Source of the DNA: Romanomermis culicivorax
Taxonomy: Eukaryota > Nematoda > Enoplea > Mermithida > Mermithidae
Direction: 5' to 3'
Assembly: GCA_963922205.1 (NCBI GenBank)
Contig: CAWUHX010000167.1
Coordinates: 737,713 to 801,712, forward strand
DNA length: 64,000 bases
Positions 1 to 11,559 of this stretch are shown piece by piece. The position numbers and the translations under genes were made by a program. Under the pieces are notes generated by a model. The model was not told the DNA's origin and searched no databases. It saw only the letters and a program-made list of their open reading frames with translations. Each line of letters opens with the position of its first letter. Within the stretch, counting starts at the first letter, position 1.

Positions 1-429
1 AGGTACTTACTGCTTTGCTTACCTCAGCTGTCATTTGATTCATTTTAGCATTGGTGTAGATAGGTACTGTATTGATGTCCATAATTATTTTCAAAGAAAG
101 TTTCGCGAACATAAATTTTTTGTGTACATTTAGCTTGAACATTTTGGTTTCCACTTACACGATATACATATTTACTTTTACTCAGTGACACAACGCTCAT
201 AAAAAAATTTTTACTGTTTAATTCAGGTTTAAATAATATTAAATATGAAACGCGGACTAGAATTAATTGGTTTTGGACCCAGGTCAGCGAAACGAACTGT
301 GGCAAACATTCCTGAAAAATTTGAAGAAATTTCCCGAGACCACTTTTTTTGGAAAAACCCGAATGTGTTAAAGTGCAGAAATAATCTCTCATGGTGGCAT
401 TACACTGTTTACCATTTTTGATTTTAAAA

Positions 430-480
430 AAAATTCCGCCCCCTCCTTAGAAAAATCCTGGCTACGCCCCTGCTTCTACC
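430..480. repeat. Dispersed repeat end in the SART1 intron
   Basis: On the minus strand this reads AGGGGCGTAGCCAGGATTTT followed by a G-rich tract. The closely similar GGGCCGTGCGCAGGATTTTT followed by a G-run occurs at about 7840-7870. It marks an interspersed repeat terminus just after the last visible SART1 donor. The element type is not identified. Confidence 0.4.
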
Positions 481-498
481 CTATAATTACAAACGGAC

Positions 499-2129
499 CT
501 GCTCCCAAAATCGTCAATTTTCTCCGGCTCTGCATGTTTCATCAAATCATCCGCTCTAAACGCGTTAGTTTCTTCTTCATCGTCAGCTATACAGCCTCTT
601 CTTTTTCGAACTCTTTGGACTTTCTTCTTAACTTTTTTAAATTTAGTAGCCATTTCTTCCTTTGTAAAAAACTCCGTAGCTAATCGAGTTGGAGCCGGTT
701 CTAAACTGGTACATCCATCGCGGAATTGGGCTAATCGAAGCTTTTGAGCGACGGCCTCTTTAAAAGATTCGGGATCTACCAAGCCTTTCGAACCTTGCAG
801 TAGTGAGAAAAAACGCAAATATTTGATGATCGACGGAAAAAATCACAGCAAATTTCATACCAATTTTGAAAGAAGTTTTCTTTTCTCCATCAATTTCTTC
901 ATCATATTTTCCTAATAATGTCTTCTCTCTTATCTGGAAACAGGCAAAACTCGATTATTCATAATGCTGAGACTATATTTCAAAATAAGTTTCAATTGAT
1001 ATACGTTTCCAAGATCATCGAATTCGTCTTCATAAGCGTTGTAACCTGGTTTCTTTTTCCGTAGTTCCGCATTTTTCGACCATCGTTCGTGCAGAGAAAG
1101 CGTCGGATTGATCAAGACTTCTTCACTATCGTTATCCAAAACGTCTGTAATTGAAAAATTGAATATGCATAAACGATGCCTGCCATTTTAACAATACCTC
1201 GCAAAAAGACCTTTATCTTGCAGGACAAGAATCATTTCGGATCCTTCAACCAAAGTGTCCAAAGAATGTTGAACGGTCAAGCCTTTCAAGTTTTTAGCAG
1301 TGTATTTCTAAAAAAGAACGTTGGAATCACCAATGTGATAATCAATTCAATTCATTTTGACAACTGAAAACTAGGTTATTAGACGAATTGCTTAATCTAA
1401 AAATTTTGGTAGCTTACTTTTCGACATTGTGCGTCAACTTAGCAGGTGAACCTAAAGGGCTTTATAATTCAAAGCATCCAAAAAACTAACCTTATCTTTT
1501 TCGACTTCCGGTAACAAGTCACCTATCGAGAACTCTTTATCCATTTCTTCCAAGGCTTTGGCCTAGAATGCAATGAAAATCTATCAGAAAAATGTTCTGA
1601 GGCGAGTATTATAAAACTTACTCTTTGCTCTGCGAGCCGCTTTTCTTCATCTAATTTTCGACTCTTATTAACCCAAGAGGCAGCGGAACCGTCGTCATTA
1701 TCATCTAACGTCGAGAGCGTTTTCACGGAACTTGAGAAAGAACGGAGCCAAAATCAAGAACAGATCTTCCAATTAGAAGGCTCATGAATTTGTGTGCTAT
1801 TTTAAAGACCAGTCAAATGCAGAATATAATAATATTTTGCTTGATGAGACGTATACCTTAATTTTTCTTGCACTTTTCGCTTCTCCTTCAACGCCTCCAA
1901 TTTTTCACGAAGTTTTTCTTCTTTTTTTGCGTCGCCCCAATTAGCCGCCGGCTTATGAACGAATTTGACGCCATCTTTAGTGTAAACATCTAAATTCATA
2001 GTGATAATTTCATACGTATATGTAAAACTTTCTCCTTTATGCATACTTTCCAATTCTGAAGTTTTATCTTCTGCTTTCGGCTGATCGTCCAACAGCAAAG
2101 GCGCTAAACCAAGCTTCTCACGGAGTTTA
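499..2129 (-). CDS. SART1: SART1-like U4/U6.U5 tri-snRNP protein, partial, 7 exons
   Basis: Homologue of SART1/Snu66, a nuclear tri-snRNP protein needed for spliceosome activation. Exons on the minus strand, 5' to 3': 1857-2129, 1622-1730, 1491-1562, about 1193-1307, 1005-1144, 861-933, 499-793. Seen: SKLREKLGL, KLREKLEALKEKRK, a SWVNKSRKLDEEKRLAEQR segment, AKALEEMDKEF, LKGLTVQHSLDTLVEGSEM, NAELRKKKPGY and KYDEEIDGEK, in the order expected for the family. About 359 codons with no stop. The N-terminal exon and the C-terminal half are not seen, so the gene runs out of view or is truncated. The exon 4 donor is uncertain: GT at 1197 breaks the frame, whereas the weak GTTAAA at 1192 keeps it. The last donor (AG|GTCCGT, 498) leads into repeat-like sequence at 430-480. 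Family identity is secure; function of this copy is unproven. Confidence 0.85.
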
Positions 2130-2201
2130 CTGGAAAAAAAACAAAGAAACCGAAAATACAGTAAGATAAAGAATTGAGATCTTCTTACAGTAGAGAGAAA
2201 C

Positions 2202-2362
2202 CATACCTGTAAGAGGTCCGACCAGTTGGGGCGAATTAAGTCGAAAATTTTCCCAAAAAAGGCCAAAAACATACACTTTTTTTGCAAATTTTTTCCAAAC
2301 TGAGGGGGTGGGTATATGGTTGGCCAAGTTGGGCCCCCCCAACCCCCGCAAGTACAGGTATG
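2202..2362. mobile_element. CATACCTG-family MITE, 161 bp
   Basis: Starts CATACCTGTA and ends TACAGGTATG. It is flanked by the perfect 8-bp direct repeat AGAGAAAC (2194-2201 and 2363-2370). No coding capacity. Inner sequence carries the family hallmarks: an anti-parallel pair of GACCAGTTGGGG and GGCCAAGTTGGG boxes around an A/T core with AAAAAAGGCCAAAAA. TIRs with 8-bp target duplications fit hAT-like (or P-like) non-autonomous elements. It sits just upstream of the first visible SART1 exon. Confidence 0.85.
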
Positions 2363-2371
2363 AGAGAAACG

Positions 2372-4172
2372 CGTATAAGACGTTTATGTAGAGTCAATTA
2401 TTGTGGATGGATCAATTCAAAGTTTTCAATATTTCAAAGGCGAATTACGACGCGAACGAGATCTTACTCTGAATCACATGGCCAATATAATTAATAGAAT
2501 GTTAACCTACTGGCATATCCTGATCAGCATCATCAGTTTATACATAGCATGATGATAAATATTCAAACTTAGAAGAAAATGTTTGTCATAGGACACCCTG
2601 TATCCAGTCAAAATATTTAATTTTAAGGAAAACTATCGACATATTCGTAAACAGCATAATCATTTTAGTCGGAAATATGCTAATTTGGGAAAATTTTGGG
2701 AAAAGATTCTGTACCTCCTAAACCACACAAGTGCCAAAAAATTTTGTACCATTGATGGCATAAAGATCACAGTTTTTTTCCTTCAATAGACAATTTTTGA
2801 GGATTTTTTTTTGAAATTGTGGAAAATTTTTTTGAACTTGGGCATCGATTTGAGGAAAATTTTTTCGATGGTTTCCTGTTCGGAGGATTGAAAATTGTTG
2901 AAATTTTCCGGCGTTTCGCGCCAGATTTTAATTATTAAATAATTTTTCTATGTTATTCCAATGCACGGTTAGAAAATGTCATTCTAGCTAATGCTTATAG
3001 CTTTTGATTATCACTATATTATGAATAAATGTTTGATCCTTAATTTTTTTTTGAGAATTTGACGAAAAGCAATATTTTTCTTGGTTATTTTTACAAGGTC
3101 TTTTTGTGGCCTTCGAAAAGATTTTAACATTTGTGTGATTGAAACATTTTGAGTCCAAGTGGAAATTCTTGCTGGTTGAAGGATCAAAATTCTTGGTAAC
3201 TTCCCTAGTTTTTGAATTGTAGTCTTCTCGACTAAAAATTCATTGAATTCGATTAAAAATTAAACCTTCTGTAAAGGAAATAAGAGTTGAAAAGGTTTAT
3301 TTTCCAGCGTTCTAAAATATCAAAATCCCAGAAAAATTTTCGGCGCTAGGCGCCGAACAAGTACCTCATACCAATCTTTTCATTTGCTCTTCAAAACTCA
3401 AAAAATTTGGTTTTAAAAGCCGAAAACCAACGCGAATGGAGTGAAAGAGAAGAAAACTTGCTTTTGGTGGTTTTTTCCGATAAAATTAAGCTAATTTATT
3501 GATTTTAGAGTGAACAACCAAAAATTCATCTGTGCAACCAAAATGTTTCCTCAACTTGCACATTGGAACCTCGCTTTTGCAGAAAAAAGCCCTGTGGTCA
3601 AGTTCATACCTTTGTCAGTTTGTCAGCTATTCAGAATCAGTTTAAAATTTTAGTTTTGATTGTTATTTTTGTATCAAAGTTTACTATTTGATTCAATTGT
3701 TATGTCAAAATTATAGGTCGTTTTATGTCGTCAAAGAAATATTAGAAATAAAAGTTATGCTGTTGAATTATTTTCTTGCTTGGCTCATGTAAACTTATTT
3801 ATTTATAAGCAGGTCATAGCTCGGAACTTTTTGAAAAAATGTCGGTTTTTCACGTAAGTTCAAACGTAATCCGGGTTATTGTCAGTATCGACGGATATCT
3901 CAAGAACAAGTGAAAACTAAAGGGCGACAAGGATTTAGTCAAACGCCGAATAGAATTTTGCATCAGAAAAGCATAATTTTACGAATGCATTATGCATATC
4001 GTTGTAAAATAGTAATAAAATGAATAGGACCGACCAAAAATTGTCTGAAACGGTGCGAATCTATTAGAAATCGAAATCTACAGTAACCCGAAATTTTTTC
4101 TAAAGCAAAAAAATCGGGGACAAGTCAGACAAGCTTCGGCCAAACATAACTGTGTCGGAAATGAAAATTACT
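2372..4172. other. Noncoding stretch with an old X-repeat copy
   Basis: No convincing gene. About 2890-3600 is a diverged, inverted copy of repeat X. It has a CCGGCGTTTCGCGCC near-palindrome at about 2910, a CCAGCGTTCTAAAATATCAA segment near 3306, and the TTCGGCGCTAGGCGCCGAA palindrome near 3340. These recur in the same order as in the copy at 13.2-13.75 kb. The rest is AT-rich with no recognisable structure. Confidence 0.5.
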
Positions 4173-4638
4173 CATACCTGTACTGGGGGGACCCCCCAAC
4201 TTGGCCAACCATATACCCCCCCAGTTTGGGAAAAATTAAAAAATTTGCAAAAAGTATGTTTTTTGGCCTTTTTTGGGAAAAATTTCGACTTTTTCCGCCC
4301 CCCCTCAACTAGTCGGACCTCTTACAGGTATGAACATACCTGTAATTGGGGGAGATGGGGAGGACTCCCACCCCCAACTTTGTCGAACCCTATACCCAAA
4401 TGTTGGGACCTTCACCCCCAACTGTGTCAACCCTATACCCAACCCCCAATATCCTAACGGAAAATGGAAAAAAGCGGAAAAAATGGCTTTTTTGGCCTTT
4501 CTTGAGAAAATTTTCGAAATTTTTTCGATCCTTATGAGGTCTTTTCGACCCCTCCCCAAAATTTTGGAAACGTCGGTACTCTCACCCCAAATATTTCGGT
4601 TTACCCCCCCTAACTGGTCGGATATCGTGTTTTGATGG
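4173..4638. mobile_element. Composite CATACCTG-family element
   Basis: A 160-bp unit (4173-4332, CATACCTGTA...TACAGGTATG, like the copy at 2202) is followed after 2 bp by a second CATACCTGTA unit. The second is the inverted form of the module seen at 9610-9860 (GTCGAACCCTATACCCAAA and GTCAACCCTATACCCAACC boxes). The right end is degenerate. AAATTACT (4165-4172) and ATATTACT (4639-4646) are a possible imperfect 8-bp duplication. Confidence 0.5.
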
Positions 4639-4693
4639 ATATTACTTTCGCTTTGGAAGTACTTTGCGTTCAAGGTTCTATGGGGGCAGGGGC

Positions 4694-4800
4694 TATGCAG
4701 CGCCCGGCGCTGCATAACCAAGCATTATGATTTTTTTTATTCAGCGCCGGGCGCTAAACAACCAGTGGCATGACACACGGTTATTCAGCGCCCGACGACG
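4694..4800. repeat. Cluster of GGCGC palindromes
   Basis: Three related palindromes about 45 bp apart. The first, 4694-4716, is perfect with 11-bp arms around one central base (TATGCAGCGCC/GGCGCTGCATA). The second, about 4738-4758, is imperfect and the third, about 4781-4800, is a half-site. The same three-unit arrangement recurs at 8560-8665. Each unit could extrude a hairpin. Confidence 0.7.
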
Positions 4801-4913
4801 ATAACTACAGTAATCGAGACTTAAATCATTATATGCTGAACTGAAAATACTACCTAATCAGCCATATTAGTGAACGAAAGTCAAAAGTGATAGGGACCGC
4901 TTGCATCAGTGAT

Positions 4914-5153
4914 CATATCTGTAAGAGGTCCGACCCGTTGTGGGAATCCCAAAATTTGGGTGTGGGCGCCGAAAAAAATGCAAAAAATTCCGAAAATTTT
5001 CCCAAAAAGCCACTATTTTCCCAAATTTTTCCAAGTGTGCGGGGGGAAGAGGTTGGGTATAGGGTTGACCAAGTTGAGGGTGCCGATGGGTATAGGGTTC
5101 GACCAAGTTGGGGGTGGAGGTCCTCCCCCAGCCCTCCCACAATTACTGGTATG
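4914..5153. mobile_element. CATACCTG-family MITE, 240 bp
   Basis: Ends are CATATCTGTAAG and TTACTGGTATG. Flanks are TCAGTGAT (4906-4913) and CCAGTGAT (5154-5161), an 8-bp target duplication with one mismatch. Internally it has two tandem boxes reading GGGTATAGGGTT(C)GACCAAG. Noncoding. Confidence 0.75.
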
Positions 5154-5161
5154 CCAGTGAT

Positions 5162-7840
5162 TCCCGAACTATTCTAGGAGTTGCCTATAGATTTCCGTAT
5201 TCATGAAACTTTGACATGAGTGATTATAAGACGTAACAACATAATTCTTAAAGCTGAAGTTCAAGGAAGAGGCTTAATTTGATAATTTAATTTTATGGAT
5301 TTTCATGTGTGAGCTTTGAATAGTGTATCTCAAATTGAACTGAGATGACCATGTAGCAAATGACTAGGCATGGGCGATGCACTTATGTTTTCAATCAGCC
5401 AGACACTGCGGTCAGCCAACTGGATAACAAAAATAATCGGCTAGAAATGGGCAAAACGGTAAAAATCACATTAATTTTGGATTGATGATAGACAACCGAA
5501 GATCAGAGATCTGGCCCCCAACCAAAAATCTGGATTCTTCAACCAGCATGAACTTCTCTCATTGTCTAACACTGCGCATGACTCTAACATGAAAGAGCAT
5601 GCTACTACAAAAACAGCATATACTTGCGAAAACAATATGGGTTTATCTGTAGTCAGTCGATACAGAAATTCAGTTGGTTCTCAAATCCTCTCCGTCTTTG
5701 CCAAGCCGAATCAGGCTAGAAAACCGGCTGTAGTACATTTATTTCGAAGAAAATAGACAAAATACAATCAAAGTTGATTGTCGGGCTTATTTCAGAGTCT
5801 ATCAAGAGCTCCCAAGGTCAGATTTTCAGATAGTAGAAAATTTAATAATTTGCGGCGGCAATGTATAGCTAAATGTCAAATATAAATGCACCAGTTTTGA
5901 CAAAACTAGCCACCCTGATCAATCCTTAGGACATCGGGTAGGGGTAATACCCCCTCGTACTACTCCCTATGGGACAGTCTGCACACTTTTGAACAAAATA
6001 AAAATGAAATTATCATGTTGAACATAATTTTTTTCTCCGTACTGTTAGCCAGTTTTCCAATCAAACTGGCCCTGACTCAATTTTTAATCTGGGGCTACTT
6101 CCACAATTCACAAGTACGGTGGTTGAGTCGTACCTCTCACATGCTCAGTGGTGTCCGCTTGCATCAACGACTTTTAGAATAGTTGATCTTCTAGTGTTTC
6201 AGTAGTGTTCACATTCTTGTTTATAACATGTAAAAAGAGTGTAATAATGTATTTCTTATCACGTGAAGAATGTTGAAGTGCGTTATAATCTCATGCATGG
6301 AAAACTAAAATTTTGCATAATATGACTTGCGAAGATCAGTAAATCTTCCCTTACAGATAAAGTTACTTAGAAAATTGTTATTATCCGTAAACTAAAATTC
6401 TCTGTAATTCTGTTTCAAATCCACAACAAATTTTTTCTCCCTACATTATTCAAGCGAAATACATCTTCTGTAAGGCTTGAAGCAGAGCACCCCATAAGGG
6501 GAAACAAGATATTACCGCGGTCTCATGTTTGGATATTCATTTACCACCCCAGTAAGAATGACTTACTGGTGAAATGAGACAAAAATGGCCACAGGTACAC
6601 AAAACTTTGGGGAGTGTCATAATGGGTAAGCCAATTTGAAGGAAATGAGTAAACGGACACTTTTAGAAGAACTGCTATTGGATATTTTTTTAAAGTTCGT
6701 GGTCAGCATGAAAAAAGTATGTTTATCGTGTTCACAGGTTTGAAAATGTATCTATTGCATAAATGATTTTGATATATGAAAGTGAAAATTTTGACAACTG
6801 TACAGAACCACTGGCTTTTGTAGGAGACAAACATATTTCGCTCTGTACGAAGATTTTTGTGGTATGTTTTCAGAAAGCACAAATACAATTGGTCGAAATA
6901 ACAGTTTTCTAGCGCCTAGTGCAGGAATCTATGTTGTCATTCTTGGGATTGGAAAATCCGCTGTTTTCCAAAATTATGCTTATTTGGGAAAAATGTTTAA
7001 AAAAGCTGAAAATGTTAATTATCGACGCACGAAAAACAATATTGGTGCGTTTTCTAACGTGAGCATCTGAAATTGGCCAACGTAGTGGGAAATAGTGAGT
7101 TGTTTTTCGAACATTGCTCTACACCTACTCTGGTTGTTATTGCATGAATTGTGAAATTTCTATAGCTCATTGGCATGGGTACATGAAAACAATTATCTAA
7201 GTGACAACTGGAAATCTGCACAAAAGTTTCACTGAACCGCTACATTTTGGTGCAAGCGAAACCTTTATAGAGGCGTCCTGGACTCTTCTAAAGGTTCAGT
7301 GGTACCTATAAATAAGAGTAGGTGCAAGAGAAAACACCATTCAATTAGTTCAGTTCATTATTATTTTCTGTGGTGCAGTGTGTGTCAGTTCTGTGGTGCA
7401 GAGTTTGGTACAGGTCAATTTTTACGCCACTGAATCAATAGAAAGGCTCAGATGCGTTTGGTACATCTAGTCCCTTGTCTAGTGCCGAGAACTAGTCCGT
7501 CTGGTAGTTGCGAGTTGAGCTATTTTCCATGTATATGATACATCAACCATTTTTTCTAGTGGTTACTTCATGTGATTGTCAAGAATCTAATGTTTCCTTC
7601 ATGTGAACAAAATATTCGCATTCGAGACATATAAAACACAAAAAGCGAAAAAACTATAAGTAATCTGTTTTGTTGGTAATATATATGGAATACAGTTAAT
7701 CCTGAACCTGTTGAAAAAGAACTACTCTAGGAGTGTTTTGTGCAAGTGAACAAACAAGTAATTCTGAACTCCTGACCTCCTAATACAGTGCAAAATAACA
7801 CTGTTGAACTTCTAGGTTGCTGCTAGCAGAAGAACCCAGG
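5162..7840. other. Intergenic, nothing recognised
   Basis: AT-rich sequence without a convincing exon, repeat terminus or RNA gene that I can identify. Short open frames here lack codon bias, motifs or splice context and are taken as chance. Confidence 0.4.
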
Positions 7841-8010
7841 GCCGTGCGCAGGATTTTTTCATGGGGGGGGGGGCGGACTAGATTTTTTTACTGAATAGCC
7901 CCAGAAAATGTCGATCTTACGCGGATATACTGTGTGCATACTGCCTCAAGGGGGTGGGGGGCGGGGCGGCCGCCCCCCGCCCCCTTGTGCACGGACCTGC
8001 CGCCACCACT
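7841..8010. repeat. GC-rich repeat with a strong palindrome
   Basis: Starts with GGGCCGTGCGCAGGATTTTT and a G-run (about 7865), the same motif as the inverted copy at 430-480. It contains a very GC-rich inverted repeat centred on CGGCCG at about 7965-7970, with GGGGGCGGGG on one side and CCCCGCCCCC on the other. Probably the end of a dispersed element. Noncoding. Confidence 0.5.
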
Positions 8011-8559
8011 TGGAATGTGTGCTCTGTTAAATTTTTCCATGACTTGTTTCACGATTTTCAAGCTTCGCTGTATACCCACCGAATGATAAAAATCGTATGC
8101 TTGATGAAAAACTGTTTATGACTAGCCAGTTCTTAATTTCTAAGCAGATTGCAATTCGTGTTCAATCATTTTCGAGACTCCAGCAAAAGTCCAAACTTAA
8201 TCGTGGTGTTATAGTCACAGTAGTAGAAATGTTACATTAAAGTCTGGCTTTAAGAAATAGACTGGCGTTGTATACATTGCAATGAAACTAATGAGGATTA
8301 GATTAAAATCATATTCATGAACCACAAATTACTCGAAAAAATTCAATTGTAATGGTAAACATTTGTAAGCTGTCAAAATTCATTCTTAGCCGGACCGACT
8401 GCAAGTGACCAGTCGTAGTTTGATCGCAGTTCAGAGGGGTTTATCAGAATCTGACGGGCACGTACTTCGAATAATCCCGTGATGGATGATGGAACTCATA
8501 TTTTGATTAAAAAGAAACTCTACGGGTGCAATGCGAGAAGTATATTGTAACATAATAGA

Positions 8560-8665
8560 ACCGGGTGCTGAATAACCAGCGTAATGATAAAATGTTATTC
8601 AGCGCCGGGCGCTGAATAAAAAAAAATAAGACAGAAGGATATTCAGTGCCGGGCGCTGAATAACC
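8560..8665. repeat. Cluster of GGCGC palindromes, second copy
   Basis: Three copies in about 105 bp. The middle one (8595-8619) is a perfect palindrome of two 12-bp arms (TTATTCAGCGCC/GGCGCTGAATAA) around a single G. The one at about 8640-8663 has one mismatch in the stem. The one at 8562 is a half-site. Same family as 4694-4800. Confidence 0.75.
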
Positions 8666-8779
8666 ACTGCCGTCCATAGGATACGCGGATGATATTACCG
8701 TAACTCTCAAATGCGCACCAAAATCCACGCGTTTTTGGCGGAATGTGCATGTTAATGAGAAACGTTCAAAAAACACATC

Positions 8780-9437
8780 AGAAATTGTTTTGAGCGATTT
8801 TTAAGCAAGGAAACTAAAAAAAATAATTTTTGCTCATCAAATTTTTTTCCACATGTGGAAAAAAATATTTTGGTCTTAAAATCTTCGTTTTGCTTGAAAA
8901 TGCTCATAAACGCTTTACTTAAGTGTTTTTGAGCATTTTAAAGCATTCTGATAATCATTCTGATATATCTCAAAAATTAGATTTGAATTTTGTGTTCATA
9001 GATCGTAATCTCTAGAAATTTATCATTCGAAAAATTTTAAAAACCAATTATTTGTTCGTAACCTTTTATAAATTTAGCCGAAAAGCTATGAGCCAGCAGT
9101 GCAGAAATTTTTCGAAAATTCTTTGACGAAGCCTTTGAATTGAATTTACGTTAAGAAAAGAACAAACGCTTCAAAAAGTTGAGAAAGTTAACGTGTTGAT
9201 CTTTCTCAAAAAAATTCATGAGGCAAAAAATGAAGATCTTCATTAAGTATAGTGATATAATATGCAAGATTGCCCATTAAACATTAAATAATACGTTTAA
9301 GATGATGAAAACTATTGAAGATTAAATGGTAAGTGAAGCTAGACATTCTAAAAGTCGCGCCTGAGCTTGGTAATAAATAATAATTATTATTAAAGTTATT
9401 ACCGGCGCGAAGCACAGGAAAATTTTGAGACTTGGAC
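8780..9437 (+). repeat. Repeat X, unit 1 (diverged)
   Basis: Noncoding unit matching 10090-11559 at lower identity. In order: GCTCATAAACGCTTTACTTA, a GAATTTTGTGTTCATAGATC segment, a TTTACGTTAAGAAAAGAACA segment, and finally CGGCGCGAAG...GGAAAATTTTGAGA. The right end joins unit 2 head to tail, interrupted by the element at 9438-9860. Origin of X unknown. Confidence 0.6.
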
Positions 9438-9860
9438 CATACCTGTACTTGGGGGACTTGGCCAACCATATACCCGACGCCCCCCCCCCAGTCTGGAAAA
9501 AATTATAAAAATTTGCAAAAAAGTGTGTGTTTTTTGGCCTTTTTTGGGAAAAATTTCGACTTTTTTCGACCACCTCTCCCCCCACCTGGTCGGAGGTCTT
9601 ACAGGTATGGGGCTGGGGGTCCCATCATTTCCAAAATTTTGGGGAGGGGCGTCGAAAAAACCCCCAAAAAATCGAAAACATTTCGAAAATTTTCCCAAAA
9701 TAGGCCAAAAAAGCCACCTTTTTCCTCATTTTTCCGTGTTTGGGGAGGAGGGGGGGAAGTTGGGTATAGGGTTGACCAAGTTGGGGGTGGGGGTCCCGAC
9801 ATTTGGGTATAGGGTTCGACCAAGTTGAGGTGGGGGTCTCCCCCCCCAATTACAGGTATG
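9438..9860. mobile_element. CATACCTG-family element, two modules, 423 bp
   Basis: Ends CATACCTGTACT and TTACAGGTATG with flanks ACTTGGAC (9430-9437) and ATTTGGAC (9861-9868), an 8-bp duplication with one mismatch. Left module (to about 9609) matches the 2202 element. Right module matches the 4914 element. An internal TTACAGGTATG marks the joint. Noncoding. Confidence 0.75.
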
Positions 9861-11559
9861 ATTTGGACCTTCTAAAATGCACCAAAATGTATCTTTTCAA
9901 TATGAAAAGCCAAAATTTTTCTTCCACATCTGTGGAAAGACCTCAAATATTTTTTCCACATTCAAGATTTTTTTCCACATTATAGTGCAAGTGTGGAAAA
10001 AACAGTGGATCCGTGCACTTTTTTTTCCCCAGGGCCTTTTCCTCAAATGGGGAAAGGGGTCAAAATTTTTCCCCCCATTTTCCCGGAGTCGTTTATTTCG
10101 CTTAAAAATGCTCACAGACGCTTTATTTAGGTGGTTTTGAGCCTTTTCAAGCCTTCTGGTGTTTATAGACCCGTTAATTCATTAAAATTGAGGAAAAAAT
10201 GGAAATTTTCGAGTTCAAAGTCTAATCTACAAGCATTGGAACAAACTTTTAAGCACACAAATTACATGAGAAATCGATGTTTAAGTCCTCTATGATGACA
10301 AGTGAGAACCCAAAAAGAGAAGTTAATCTTTCCGGCGCAAAGCGCCGGAAAATTTTTTGGGTATCGATATTTTGCGACGCTGGAATATCAATTTTCCGAA
10401 CATTTATTTCAAGAATTAGATCTGAATTTTGTGTTCAAAAGTCGTAATTTCTAGAATTTTACTTGAAAAATTTTAAAACCAGTACAATTTCTAGGTAAAT
10501 TCTCATTAACTTGGTCGAAAATATATAAGCAAGCAGAGTATAAATTTCGAAAGATATTTTCATGAAGCGTTTGGATTGATTCTACGTTAGAAAAGAAATA
10601 ATCGCATCAAAAAGCTTAGAGACTTGACGTATTGATCATACCTGTAAGACCTCCGCCGACCAGTTGGGGGGGGGGGGGGTAAATCCGAAATTTTTTTTTG
10701 GGGGGGGAGAATAGAAAAAAAGTCGGATTTCTTCCCAAAAAAGGTCAAAAAACATACACTTTTTGAAAAATTTTTAAATTCTTCCAAACTGGGGGGGTTG
10801 AGGGGTTAAGTGATGTTGGGTACATGGTTGGCCAAGTTGGGGAGGGGGGTCCCCCAAGTACAGGTCACGTAAGTTCATCAGCGGAAAAATTAAAATTCGC
10901 TACAGCGTTGCTACAGTAATAACGAAATAAAAAATATTTTGAATAATTACATATATCTCAACGAAGAAGCAACCCATTTCAGCGCACGATAGTGAATTTT
11001 GCATAATTATCTATTATCTCCAACATAGCGTTGCGATATTTTAATATCACTTGCGTTTTTCATTTCGGTATCATGGTTTACTGTAGCCGAAAATTTCAAA
11101 TTAGTCTATGATAGTTACGAAACTTTTCAGGGCGGGTTTTCTCATTTGGCGTGAATTATTTTTCGTTCTACTGAACTGCACCACACGAAACTTAGATTTT
11201 CTGGTCGGAAAAAGAATGCTGATTCTAAATCTAACTTTGTTTTTTTGCTATATGTAGTATTCTTAGAGCTATCTGTTCCGGAATACGAACTATTCAACTG
11301 TCATCTGAATCGACGTGAGGTATGGTATTGATCTTTCTTAAAAGGAAAAAATACGGATTTTCATCAAATATCATGATAAAATATTGAAGATTACCAATAA
11401 AAACATGAGATAATACGTGTAAGATGATGGAAACTATTATAGATTATATGATAAATGAAGGTAGACATGCTAAAAGCCGCACGTGAGCTAAGTAATGCAT
11501 AATAATGATTATTAAAGTTATAATCGGCGCGAAGCGCCGGAAAATTTTGAGATTATGAC
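9861..11559 (+). repeat. Repeat X, unit 2 (interrupted)
   Basis: Begins at the CTTCTAAAATGCACC motif and runs through a TTTCCGGCGC/GCGCCGGAAA hairpin (10329-10351, 10-bp arms, AAA loop) to CGGCGCGAAGCGCCGGAAAA (about 11525-11544). It is split by the 688-bp element at 10637-11324. An inverted copy of the same ~870-bp unit lies at 13.2-14.08 kb with high similarity. No coding capacity. Confidence 0.7.
10637..11324. mobile_element. CATACCTG-family element, 688 bp, inside repeat X
   Basis: Starts CATACCTGTAAG and ends GAGGTATG. It is flanked by the perfect 8-bp duplication GTATTGAT (10629-10636 and 11325-11332). Removing it restores continuity of repeat X as seen in the inverted copy (13.43-13.46 kb). 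The left ~230 bp match the MITE at 2202. The right ~450 bp are unrelated, so this is a longer family member. Confidence 0.85.

Noticed and set aside
1..110. Possible further SART1 exon on the minus strand near the left edge
   Set aside because: A donor-like GTAAGC exists at about position 20, but no acceptor gives an open frame in the phase set by the previous exon.
4152..5177. Several overlapping Pro/Gly-rich open frames on both strands around 4.2-5.2, 9.3-10.1 and 12.9-14.3 kb
   Set aside because: They track repeated MITE and X-repeat DNA, occur in all frames and have low-complexity composition. Not genes.
4694..8665. Palindrome clusters as a CRISPR-like array
   Set aside because: Only three variable units per cluster, in a eukaryotic genome, with no cas genes and no unique equal-length spacers.
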